Assembly: GCF_027595985.1 (NCBI RefSeq)
Contig: NC_073304.1
Coordinates: 50,013,137-50,077,136 of the forward strand
DNA length: 64,000 nucleotides
Direction of reading: 5' to 3'
From: Sorex araneus
Taxonomy: Eukaryota; Chordata; Mammalia; Eulipotyphla; Soricidae
Part shown: piece by piece, positions 55,453-64,000 of the stretch
Layout of the letters: every line of letters begins with the position of its first letter
Position numbering within the stretch: position 1 is the first letter of the stretch
Notes under the pieces: model-generated
Seen by the model: only the letters and a program-made list of their open reading frames with translations
Databases searched by the model: none
What the model was told of the DNA's origin: nothing
Program-made: the position numbers and the translations under genes

Positions 55453-56642
55453 ATGAATATAAGCAGCTCTTCAAGCCAAAGGTAAAGGATCCCATTCTCA
55501 TAAAGCATCACTTGAAGCCTCACATAAAGAATAGAGGAACATCAGAGATGGACATGTTCTAGAGGAGGTACAGAAGAAATTGACCACCACTGACCAAGCC
55601 CATTCAGAATCCTTTTTTGCAACCAGAGGTGAACTTGAAGGTCCCTCTTTCATACCACCACAACAATATGAAGAAACAGCACAAATCCCCACCACAAGGA
55701 GGGATGATGAAAGGAATCCAGATGCCTCAGTAGATATTTCCTACAAACTTGAGCTCTCCGATAAAGAATTCAAAATTGAAATCATGAAGATGTTCAATGA
55801 ACTCACTGGAAAGATTGACAAGTTAAAGGAGGACCTGACAGAATGATACAACAGACAGCTGAGAAATTATGGGAAGAAATGAGAGCAGAAATAAAAAAAA
55901 TACAAAAGGAAATGTCACAAATAAAGGATTCGGTAGATGAATTAAAAAAGTCAGTGGGTGCCCTCAACAATAGAATGGGTGCCGCTGAAACAAGAATCAG
56001 TGGGCTTGAAGATGAGCTGCAGGAAGCCTAAAGGCAACAACAATCAATGGGAAGAGACCTCAAAATAGCTCTAGGGAGAATCAGAGTCCTAGGGGATGAT
56101 TTCAAGAGGAACAACATTAGAATCATCGGAGTACCAGAAAGCTAGGGAACCAACCCCAATGAAAAAGCCACAGTCAAAAAAATCATTGCTGAAAAGTTCC
56201 CAGAGCTGGAGAATGCAGACATCCAGATTCAAGGAGCGAGAAGGGTGCCAGTTAAAAGAGACCCTACCAGAAAAACTCCAAGACATATCATAGTTAGGAT
56301 AATGGATGTAACGGATAGAGACACAACGCTGTAAGCAGCAAGGTCGAAGAAAGAAATCACATTCAAAGGAGCAGCCCTTAGATTCACAGCAGACCTATCA
56401 GAGGGAACCCTCCAAGCCCAAAGACAGTGGTGGGATATAGTAAAAAGCTTAATGAAATGAAAGCTTTGCCAAGAATACTTTATCCGGCCAAACTCTCATT
56501 CAAAGTTGAGGAATGATACACTATTTTGCGGATAAACAACACAGGAACTTCATAGACTCAAAACCAAACTTAAAAGAAGGACTAAAGGGGCTACTGTAAG
56601 ACAAGAAATACCCCTACAAGCACAACAAACCCTTACAGAAAG
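55453..56642 (+). pseudogene. L1 ORF1p pseudogene
   Basis: Encodes the L1 RNA-binding chaperone in broken form. The N-terminal part includes 'SYKLELSDKEFKIEIMKMF'. A frameshift near 55,843 is followed by a coiled coil ('IKDSVDELKKSVGALNNRM', about 55,920-56,030). Then comes an RRM-like part ('NNIRIIGVPES', stop at about 56,144) and the C-terminal domain ('RRVPVKRDPTRKTPRHIIVR', 'EITFKGAALRFTADLS'). Several stops and at least two frameshifts. The order and spacing match full-length mammalian L1 ORF1 (about 340 codons), so the 5' part of this L1 is complete though dead. Confidence 0.8.
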
Positions 56643-57107
56643 ATGGCACAAAACCCCATGGCAATAATCTCTCTCAATGTCAATGGTCTTAATTCACCAA
56701 TTAAGAAGCACAGAGTGGCAAAGTAGATTCAGAGACTGAACCCAACATTCTGCTGCCTCCAAGAAACACATCTGAATAGCCAGAACAAACACAGACTCAA
56801 AGTCAAAGGATGGAAAACAATCCTGCCTGCAAACAACTCCCTTAAAAAAGCTGGAGTGGCCTTACTAGTATCGGACAACATAGACTTCAGGTTGAAAAAG
56901 ATTAGAAGGGATAGTGAAGGCCAATTTTTATTAATCAAGGGATATGTACAGCAGGAAGAAATCACACTCCTAAACGTGTATGCACCCAATGAGGGACCAG
57001 CTAAATACCTACAACAGCTGCTAACAGACCTTAAGAAGGACATTGCGAGCAATGCGATAGTAGTTGGAGACTTCAACACCACCCTATCACCTCTGGACAG
57101 ATCAAGA
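56643..57107 (+). pseudogene. L1 ORF2p endonuclease, first part
   Basis: Starts 'MAQNPMAIISLNVNGLNSP', a stop follows at about 56,726, then 'FCCLQETHL' (catalytic Glu motif), 'AGVALLVSD', 'LLNVYAPN' and 'IVVGDFNTTLSPLDRS' (catalytic Asp/Asn motif). The endonuclease frame is broken at 57,107 by a retroposon and resumes at 58,260. No reverse transcriptase domain is present in this L1. Confidence 0.85.
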
Positions 57108-58259
57108 TTTTTTTCCTTAAGAAATAGAACCTGGGGCCGGAGCGATAGCACAGCGGGTAGGGCGTTTGCCTTGCACGCTGCCGACCCGGGTTCGATCCCC
57201 GGCATCCCATATGGTCCCCCAAGCACCGCCAGGAGTAGTTCCTGAGTGCAAAGCCAGGAGTAACCCCTGAGCATTGCTGGGTGTGACCCAAAAAGCAAAA
57301 AAAAAAAAAAAAGAAATAGAACCTGTTTATTGTTGTTGGAGTTTCCCTCCAAGAAGGACAGCCCTACTACCAAGGAAGCATTTGATAATTAGTTTTCCAT
57401 TGCTTAGAATGAAGAGATATGTAGCCCCACTGCTCCAAGTACATAACTCTTTTTTATTTTTTTCCTTTTCCTTCCCCCCCCCCCCAGCCCTCTTCCCGTG
57501 CCTCATAGTATGGTGGACGCCACGCCGCGTTTCTCCCCAAAAATGGGAAACAACCGCGAAAGAGGGATATTTCCTCTTCTTGTCTGGCATGGGGCTGTTG
57601 CTTAGTTCAGTCTAGAGAAATGGCTGCTACTTTGACTACCTTCAATATTTCAACAAAAAACTCACTGTTATTATTTGGGGTTTCCCCCCAAAGTCAGACC
57701 TGCTAAAAAAGGAACCATTTCATATTGTTGACAATTAAGAGATGTTAAGGTTTTGGATTTCTGTATAAAGTCCAGGGAAAATTCTGCCAGAAACTGCATA
57801 GCCCATCTCACAGTCCCAGTGCATTGCTGTAAGAAGCTGCAGTGGATGCCAAAATGTGTTAGAAGGTCTCTGGAATCAAAGTCTTTAGGTGCAGAGGGTC
57901 CGTTTCACTCTCAGCAGCTCCCGATTTGTCTGGGCCTAGAGCGTGCTGTTAACACCCATTTCCCATGATCCCCTAGGAGCCCCAAGTGTAAAAAGCATAT
58001 ACCTCTGGGTTAGGAGTCTTAAAAAGATGGCTCTTGCCATGTGGATATTGCTGCCGCTGCCATTTTCCGTGCAGAAAAACAGGGTGGAGAGGAAAGATCC
58101 ATCCCCGGGCAGCGTGGGGTTGTAGCCCAGCTTACAGTCCCAGTGCATTGCTGTAAGAAGCTGCGCTGGATGCCAAAATGTGTTAGAAGGTCTCTGGAAT
58201 CAAAGTCTTTAGGCGCAGAGGGTCTGTTTCACTCTCAGCAGCTCCTGATTTATCTGGGC
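57108..58259 (-). mobile_element. Poly-A retroposon with tandem 5' monomers, inside the L1
   Basis: Flanked by CAGATCAAGA at 57,098-57,107 and 58,260-58,269, so it interrupts L1 ORF2. T8 at the left is the tail. The body shares Y-family text ('TTGTTGTTGGAGTTTCCC', 'CAATATTTCAACAAAAAACTC', 'AAAGTCAGACCTGC'). A 126-bp unit is present twice (57,811-57,936 and 58,135-58,260, period 324 bp), differing by few bases. 5' monomers of this type are known from some L1 promoters. The 3' end of the Y family is mostly deleted. A SINE sits at 57,134-57,310. Confidence 0.7.
57134..57310 (+). mobile_element. youngest-looking tRNA-derived shrew SINE, intact
   Basis: Full-length, essentially undamaged: 'GGGCCGGAGCGATAGCACAG', 'GGTAGGGCGTTTGCC', B box 'GGTTCGATCCC', 'GCATCCCATATGGTCCCC', 'GGTGTGACCCAAAAAGC' and A15. 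CpGs are intact. Perfect 15-bp TSD AAGAAATAGAACCTG at 57,119-57,133 and 57,311-57,325. The A and B boxes form a pol III internal promoter. Best representative of the family in this window. Confidence 0.96.
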
Positions 58260-58485
58260 CAGATCAAGAAGATTAAAACTCACCAAGGAAATACTGGCTT
58301 TGAAGGAAGAAATAGAAGAGAGAGGGCTAATAGATATATACAGGGCTTTATATCCCCCCAAAAAGGAATGCACATTCTTTTCCAGTGCACATGGAACATT
58401 TTCCAGAATAGACCATGTGCTGGGCCACACAACATACCTCAACAGAATCAGCAAGATAGACATTCTACCAGCTATCTTTTCAGAA
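58260..58485 (+). pseudogene. L1 ORF2p endonuclease, second part
   Basis: Continues the frame broken at 57,107: 'ALKEEIEERGLIDIYRALYP', 'CTFFSSAHGTFSRIDHVLG' (the conserved S-x-I-D-H of L1 endonucleases), 'SKIDILPAIFSEH'. Ends at the RTE junction. Confidence 0.85.
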
Positions 58486-58676
58486 CATCTGATTTTTGAT
58501 GTCTTGGCATCCCTGATTCTTGACCGTCAATGGAGGTCAGAATTCCGGATTCCTTCTCTCACTTGAGTGAGACATGATATTCCTAGCATAGCTCTTTTAA
58601 TTCCTCTTTGGGATACCCGAATAATGTTCTCATTCTGTTTGCGTAGGGTCCAGGTCTCTGAGGCATATGTTAGTGC
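58486..58676 (-). pseudogene. RTE ORF, segment after the reverse transcriptase
   Basis: Minus-strand translation gives 'ALTYASETWTLRKQNENI', then a segment equivalent to 'AMLGISCLTQVREGIRNS', then 'SRIRDAKTSKIRW'. It is the RTE region directly downstream of the plus-strand part ending at 61,188, and directly upstream of the fragment at 53,960-54,252. Confidence 0.85.
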
Positions 58677-61188
58677 ACGACAGTAACAACAATGGGCCTC
58701 ATTCACCTGACACCGAAAGAGCCCCCAGTACGGCAGCGTTAAGAAAGATGAGCAAGGAGAGGCTGAAAAAATCTCAGGGACAAACTAGACTGCCAAAACG
58801 AAGAAAGCCTAAAATGACTGTCTGTACTTTCAATGCACGTACGCTGGCATTAGAAGCATCCATCGAGGACCTGATGGTGCAAGCACAGAAGATCAAGTAC
58901 GACGTCATTGGTGTGACCGAAACGAGAAGACATTGATTACATTACACCATTTTCGACACTGGAGAAGAATTGTTTCTTGGAACATGTAACAACAGAGGTG
59001 TCGGTGACGTTGGTGTCCTTGTCAACACGAACTTGGCCATGAGCATTGATTCATTCGAATGCCTAACAGCCTGAATCAGATGATTATGCTTGAATAGATG
59101 TGGCTCACTGCCAGCAGTTTCTATCTTCATCGTCTACGCAACAACATCCAACTATGACGAAGAAGAAATTGAGAAGTTCTACATGGAACTGGAGAGGTTT
59201 TATAAAGAAGACCACATCTTCTACAAGATCATTATTGGTGATTTTAATGCCAAGATAGGACCGAGAAGGTTGCCCAAAGAACTCCACACTGGAACTCATG
59301 GCCTAGAATGGAACGATCAGGGTGAGAGACTGTCTGAGTTCATTATGTTGACCAAGACCATCCATGGTAACTCACAGTTCCAGAAGGTTGAATCTAAACT
59401 CTGGACATGGGAGTCTCCCAGTGGACAGTTCCACAATAAAATTGACCACATCATATTCAATCAAAGGTTTTGCCTGACCGATGTCGCTGTTGTCCCAAAA
59501 TTCCAAACAGGATCGGACCACCATCTCCTTCGTGCAAAATTCTACTTCAGAGAGCGGGGAGAAAGGTCTGCAAAGTTTAAGTTTAAGAAGGGAACTCCCA
59601 GAATGACCACCAACTGGGAGCTCTTTGACACTTGCAGCAATGTGGGATGATGCCGTCCTTGACAACATCGACAAGGAATACAATTGACTGGTTCAGCACC
59701 TTCATGACTGCACGAAGAATGCTGAGAATGAGAAAGTCACAAACAGACGCCTGTCTTTGGAAACTCTCGAGCTCATTCATCAACGTGGTTTGGCGTGAGC
59801 CTCAGGCAACCATAAGCTAATGTCCGAGCTCGCAAGCTGTGCAGAGAAGCGATGAAGGAAAACCTCAAAGAGAGAAGAGCAGTAGTGTTGGCTGATGCAG
59901 CAGAAGCCTGGAAAAGTATTCACAATGCTCGTCTGTCCTTCGCCAACTATAAGACCAAGATGACTGCTCTCTGATGTCCTGATGGATCTATCACATCTTC
60001 CAGAAAGGCAATGGAGAGGATTATTCACGACTTCTACTCAGATCTCTTTGACAGCCATGTCCACCTGCCCACATACCAAATTCCACAGGATGGATATGTC
60101 ATTCCCAATGTCCTCCCTTCCAAAATCCGACACGCCATTTCGTTGGTAAAAACGCATACAGCACCCGGTCCAGACAAGCTCTGACCCGAATACCTGAAGA
60201 ATCTGCCACCAGTACTCATCAATACACTGGCTTGGCTCTTCACATGCTACCTGTCTGAATACAAGGTTCTGTCCCAATGGAAAACCAGCAAGACCATACT
60301 CTTATACAAGAAGAGAGACATCCACGACATCAGCAACTATCGCCCAATCTGCCTGCTGTCTGTTGGCTATAAGTTGTTCACTCGTGTCATCCTGAATAGA
60401 ATAGGTAGAACACTAGATGAAGGACAACTGTACGAGCAAGCCAGGTTCTGAAAAGGATTCAGCATGATCTACCATATCCACATGATGACCAAACTCATTA
60501 AGTTTCGTGAGAGTTCAAGATGCCACTCTGTCTAACGTTCATTGACTTAAAGAAGGCCTTTGATTCTATTGAGATTGAAGTGGTCATCGAAGCCCTAGTC
60601 AAACAGAGTGCTCAAACTCAGTACATCAAGATCCTCCACGAGCTGTATTGCGGATTCACCACCAGGATCTCACCATTCTACAAGGAAGTGATCATTGATG
60701 TAAAGAGAGGGGTTAGGCAGGGCGATACCATTTCACCAAAACTCTTCAGTGCCACTCTCGAGAACGTCATGCAATGACTAGAATGGGAAGGAATGGGAGT
60801 GAAGATAGATGGTCAGCAACTACACCACCTCTGCTTCGCTGATGATATTGTTCTCATAACACCAAACATTAGCCAAGCGGCACAAATGCTGGCTGACTTT
60901 GACTGCGAGTGTGGAAAGGTCGGACTGCAGCTGAATCTCAACAAGATGATGCTCATGAAAAATGAACTAGTCCCTGACGCTCCATATGCTCTCAATGGAA
61001 CGAACATCTCTGAATGTAGCAGCGAAGTGTACCTGGGTCAAGAACTCAACATGAGGAACAACTTGGCGCCAGAACTGCACAGGAGTGAGAGAGCAACATG
61101 GAAAGTCTTCAAGAGCCTTGAAGAAGTGGTTAGGAGGATGAAGGATCTCTGGCTCCAGGCACATCTTTTTGATTCCACCGTTCTTCCT
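58677..61188 (+). pseudogene. RTE retrotransposon: endonuclease and reverse transcriptase
   Basis: Inverted 5' part of the RTE. A 5' non-coding stretch (58,681-58,800) precedes an apurinic-type endonuclease: 'TFNARTL' (58,826), 'TETRRH' (58,917), 'GDFNAK' (59,237), 'GSDHHLLR' (59,511). A linker follows, then a reverse transcriptase: 'YRPICLLS' (about 60,339), 'LTFIDLKKAFDS' (60,529), 'RQGDTISPKLF' (60,713) and the catalytic 'FADDIVLI' (60,835). In-frame stops occur at 58,935, 59,071, about 60,183 and 60,776, with additional frameshifts, so it is dead. The wording of these motifs is the nematode RTE-1 type (often misannotated as 'craniofacial development protein 2-like'), not BovB. It fits RTE1_Sar, reported in the common shrew and linked to horizontal transfer with parasitic nematodes. 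Confidence 0.88.
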
Positions 61189-61197
61189 TTAAAACTT

Positions 61198-61387
61198 ATC
61201 TTTAACAAAGTCAAACTGATGCCAACTATTTGAAGATGTTTCTTTCAGTTTTATTTACCTGTTGAATTTCTTCTATTTTATGGAATAAAGTCTTTGTCTC
61301 TGATTCTTAAGTTTAAGATTCCTAAAAGCCTTTAGGGTTCCCCAGAAGTGAGATCCTACAGGTGATTGATTAAGTTTCCTTTAAGTA
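61198..61387. other. unique non-coding sequence
   Basis: Short stretch between the RTE target site and the next composite. Confidence 0.4.
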
Positions 61388-62067
61388 AGGAGCATAAAAT
61401 GATGCCCCCTAACCATACCACCAGACTCCATGCCAGGCTGTTTCCACTCAGGGCGCCCCAGAGGAGGGTAGATGAGAGACGTCCCTACCCCAAGGGACCC
61501 AGCCCTGACAGCTGATCTCCACAACCCAACTGCCGCCACGCTCCAAGCTGCTTTTCACACGCTTGGGCTGAGCTTCATGTATGAGTGAACATATTCCTAA
61601 ACTGTGGGGCCACTTTTGCAACTGTGTGACACATCATAAGACACTCCCTACTAATTTTGCATAGTTATCACGCCATATTTGACTGGAGGCAAGATGGAGC
61701 CAACCCCTAGAGCTCTCCCGAACCCAGCCCACTATCTCTCCTTAGACAATGCGCGGCTCAGCATGCCAGGCATAGAACTATTGGAACTCTACGCGTGATT
61801 CCTGATGGACATCACCGGCTGCTTACATTCGGTAGACTGAGGACACCTGTAAAGTATCCCTGTAAATCACCTGTAAAGTGATTAGAGGCGCCCCAAAATC
61901 CTCTGTCCCTCTTGGAAAGCCCGACACGCTACTGAGAGTATCCCACCTGCAAGCTCCCCATAGTATACTCGATATGCAAAAACAGTAACAACAAGTCTCA
62001 CAATGGAGATGTTACTGGTGCCTTCTCGAGCAAACTGATGAACAATGGGACGATAGTGCTACAGTGC
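61388..62067 (+). mobile_element. X-RTE composite element without the VAV3 segment
   Basis: Starts at 'AAGGAGCATAAAATGATGCC', then the X head ('CCAGGCTGTTTCCACTCAGG', 'CCCCAAGGGACCCAGCCC'), then 'GGAGGCAAGATGGAGCC' and 'GACAATGCGCGGCTCAGC'. It then reads directly 'GGCTGCTTACATTCGG' where the 48-kb copy has 385 extra bases. It ends with a shortened RTE module and 3' end ('GATGTTACTGGTGCC', 'TGATGAACAATGGGACGATAG', 'TGCTACAGTG'). Apart from the missing insert it is collinear with 48,049-49,215. No TSD recognised. Confidence 0.75.
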
Positions 62068-62069
62068 TA

Positions 62070-62450
62070 TTTCTTGCAAGATATTTCTGGGATGAGAGAA
62101 TATTTGCTGTTTTTGTTCTGAACCTTACCTTCTTCAGAATCAGGGTTGAGGATGTTTATCTTATTTCTATCTCGGTGTCTGGATTCACCTGGTATAGTAC
62201 TGGTTAAGTACCAAAGCTGTAACCAAAGCTCTGCTCTGAATGTGATATGCTTAACCCAGACCCTGTTTGACTCCTGGATATTCAGCAAAGTGGTGTGATT
62301 GCTTCTCTCGATGATTACAGATGATTACAGAGCAGTATAAAGCAGAAAATCATGGAAAACAGGGCAGTCCGTACCCTACTTTTTGGATGGGTGTTCATTC
62401 TTTACCAGATAAGCAGGTCTTCTACTAGCCATGCCATCATGTACTTAGGA
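62070..62450. other. unique non-coding sequence
   Basis: No recognised feature. Confidence 0.4.
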
Positions 62451-62451
62451 T

Positions 62452-62658
62452 AAAAATAGCAGCAGCTACCATCTCTGGAACACAGACTGGATGCCAAGTC
62501 TTAATAGTTTGTCCACATAGCTTCAGAGAGATGGGAATAGGTTTGTCATCCTGCATTACATGTAGTTCAGAAACTGAAACTTATAGAGAATGAGAAACTT
62601 GCGAGTGTTACTAGCCTCAGAAAAGGCTGAACCAGGATCCAAAGCCAAGCTGCCTAAT
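62452..62658 (-). mobile_element. MIR element
   Basis: 'AACACAGACTGGATGCCAAG', 'GAATGAGAAACTTGCGAG', 'CTGAACCAGGATCCAAAGCC' follow the antisense MIR order. Confidence 0.65.
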
Positions 62659-62824
62659 GGCTGAACGAGATTGTTGCTACAAAGTATTCTCCTAAGTGTT
62701 GGGCACAGGTGGGAGTCACTTTACAAATGGCATTTAGATAATTAAGATCATCACCCAAGGCTAAGAGGACTTTCAATCTATTAACTATTTTTGCCAATCT
62801 CGTCTCCTTTCATTTTACTTTATT

Positions 62825-62995
62825 TATTTTTGTTTTTATTTTTTGGGCCACCTAGGGCTCAGGGCTTACTCCTGTCTCTATCCAAAACGATTACTTCTGG
62901 CATTGCTTGGGGATCACATATGGTGTGTGAGATTAAATCCATGTTGGCTGCATGCAAGGCAAGTGCTCTACCCACTGTACCACCTCTAACTTCTT
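62825..62995 (-). mobile_element. tRNA-derived SINE
   Basis: 'TTTTTTGGGCCACCTAGG', 'CTCAGGGCTTACTCCTG', 'TGCATGCAAGGCAAGTGC'. The end 'ACCTCTAACTTC' is degraded. Confidence 0.8.
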
Positions 62996-62999
62996 AAAA

Positions 63000-63955
63000 A
63001 AAATTTTTTTTAATCTTATATGCCAATATTCAGTCACAGGGAACACCTAGAGAACCCTTGGGATTTGCTACCTAGATTGGAGCCCCAATCTTAATTGATC
63101 TGGAGAGAGACTCTGGGTCATCAGCTTGTTGACAGTCCTTTGGAAGGAAAGGACATAGGCCTTTGTCTGAAGTCTTTCAGAGAATGAGTACAGGAGAATA
63201 AACATTTGCTGGGAAGCAGGCAGGAGTTTCTCAGGCCTTCTTAAAGTAAAATAGCCACAAAGCCTACACTAAATCAGATGAAAGAGGCTGCTCTGTTTGC
63301 TGCCTGAGAGTGAGTATCTGAGATGAGCTTTTCTCATTCGCTGCTGATCACTGAGCCATCCCCAGACACTGTCACTCTGTTGGCACTAGTGTCTCTTCCT
63401 TATTCGGAGTCTGGGGTGTTGATGTGTATTGTTAATGACAAGCCAGGGAGACATAACATTTGGAGTAAGTAGGCATCAGGGATATTTATGTGTGTCCTGT
63501 TAGCTAAAAACTCAGTTTTGTGCTGCCAATAAAACTGGTGACAGCTTTCTTCCAAGAATTTGTTTTCTTCGCCTGTTATTTGAAAATGTTGCTGTGTCTC
63601 AGCTGCAGTTGGAAGGCAACAAATAGGACAAAACATAAATATGGCATGGTGTCAGAGTATGAAGACATCCAAGATAACAGCATGGCTTGTTTTTAAATGA
63701 CAAACAAACCCCTTTCCAGAGTGAAGAAAAGAGTGGGTGGGGAAAACCTATTTCTCTCAATGAGCTTAGTTGATAGTCTGAATGTAGATTTCTGTTTCAA
63801 AACGTCCCCCTCCATCCAGGAAAGTCATTGATGTAGAATCATGCCTTTTTAGAAAGGATGCTGTATATGTGTACATTGACTATATGCATAGGTCTTGTTA
63901 GAGTGGGTGCACAATGCATTTTATTGATAATGGTTTCCTGTACTAGTTACCTCTT
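63000..63955. other. unique non-coding sequence
   Basis: About 950 bp without recognised repeats. The 78-codon minus-strand frame at 63,400-63,636 has no domain support. Confidence 0.4.
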
Positions 63956-63957
63956 GT

Positions 63958-64000
63958 TTTGATTTTTGTTTTTGGGCCACAGCTGGCAGTGCTTAGGGGT
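63958..64000 (-). mobile_element. tRNA-derived SINE, cut by window end
   Basis: 'GTTTTTGGGCCACAGCTGG' and 'CAGTGCTTAGGGGT' are the antisense tail half. The head lies beyond the window. Confidence 0.75.

Larger units (their letters stand above)
54253..58485 (-). mobile_element. L1 inserted in the RTE, inverted and internally deleted, with TSD
   Basis: CATCTAATTTTT (54,241-54,252) and CATCTGATTTTT (58,486-58,497) flank the L1 inside RTE coding sequence. From left: T-rich tail and antisense 3' end (54,253-55,251), then a sense 5' portion (55,252-58,485) with ORF1 and the start of ORF2. The outer edge of the sense part is in the ORF2 endonuclease, while the antisense part starts near the ORF2/3' UTR border. 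About 3 kb of the L1 is therefore missing at the inversion. Confidence 0.75.
53960..61185 (-). mobile_element. RTE insertion with 5' inversion, flanked by 12-bp TSD
   Basis: Identical CCTTTAAAACTT at 53,948-53,959 and 61,186-61,197 brackets this locus. It contains the RTE 3' part on the minus strand (53,960-54,252 and 58,486-58,676, split by an L1) and the RTE 5' part on the plus strand (58,677-61,188). The plus part stops at codons V-L-P and the minus part begins at A-L-T-Y, which are consecutive in RTE proteins. One element copied in two inverted pieces, with nothing lost at the joint, is what twin priming during target-primed reverse transcription produces. The shared 'CCT' at the right edge is a plausible 3-bp priming homology. 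Confidence 0.85.

Noticed and set aside
57134..57230. tRNA gene
   Set aside because: A and B boxes and tRNA-like folding potential belong to the SINE head; there is no acceptor-stem closure, and the body and poly-A follow directly.
56729..57373. 214-codon minus-strand frame
   Set aside because: Antisense of L1 ORF2 plus a SINE; a composition artefact.
58300..58566. Fusion protein of L1 endonuclease and an unknown tail
   Set aside because: The tail is antisense RTE; the join is the L1 insertion boundary marked by the CATCTRATTTTT duplication.
59090..59650. 186-codon frame resembling 'craniofacial development protein 2'-like proteins
   Set aside because: It is the endonuclease part of the RTE element. 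The database name is a common misannotation, and the frame is broken on both sides.
53960..61188. Contaminating nematode DNA in the assembly
   Set aside because: The RTE carries nested shrew L1 and SINE copies and is flanked by a duplicated shrew target site.

Overview
The window is mammalian nuclear DNA from a shrew (Soricidae, most likely genus Sorex). Two things point there. About 40 copies of a tRNA-derived SINE of the type I associate with shrews are scattered on both strands. The window also holds a nematode-like RTE retrotransposon matching what is known as RTE1_Sar of Sorex araneus. I find no functional host gene: no exon chain, CpG-island promoter, rRNA, tRNA gene or CRISPR array. 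Nearly all longer open frames are read-through of SINEs, simple repeats or dead retrotransposons. The stretch looks intronic or intergenic.

Layout. 1-9.5 kb: SINEs, MIRs and two TSD-flanked poly-A retroposons (family 'Y', about 600 bp). 9.5-15.8 kb: old L1 3' ends, a 300-bp CCCT/CCTT tract and unique DNA. 15.8-17.2 kb: a larger retroposon with an L1-like tail and internal tandem monomers. 17.2-24.7 kb: SINEs, MIRs and microsatellites. 24.7-25.4 kb: a complete poly-A retroposon of a GC-rich family ('X'). 27-34 kb: L1 3' ends and a second X element carrying a nested RTE-tailed element. 34.8-38.5 kb: an RTE 3' fragment, RTE-tailed composites, and an L1 end whose tail became a (TTTC)n tract. 38.5-43.8 kb: SINEs, a (TTTTC)n tract grown from a SINE tail, unique DNA and an MLT1-type LTR. 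43.8-47.2 kb: old L1, family Z, old X and Y retroposons. 48.0-49.6 kb: a 1.6-kb composite carrying a copy of VAV3 exon 1. 50-53.2 kb: SINEs and another composite. 53.9-61.2 kb: a large nested retrotransposon locus. 61.4-62.1 kb: another composite. The rest is unique DNA, a MIR and SINEs.

The 53.9-61.2 kb locus can be read as a history. (1) An RTE inserted on the minus strand with a 12-bp target duplication; its 5' part is inverted by twin priming and the two parts meet at adjacent codons. (2) An L1 inserted into the RTE, also inverted and internally deleted. (3) A poly-A retroposon inserted into the L1 endonuclease region. (4) A young SINE inserted into that. Each layer has its own target-site duplication.

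The most interesting system is a family of composite elements with three parts: a GC-rich X head, a module matching the RTE 5' region, and the RTE 3' end. Five copies lie in this window. One has a perfect 14-bp TSD and carries a 204-bp antisense segment whose 68 codons match exon 1 (calponin-homology domain start) of VAV3. This parallels exon capture by SVA elements in hominids. All family letters (X, Y, Z) are local labels; assignments rest on reading the sequence by eye and on recalled family features, not on database searches.
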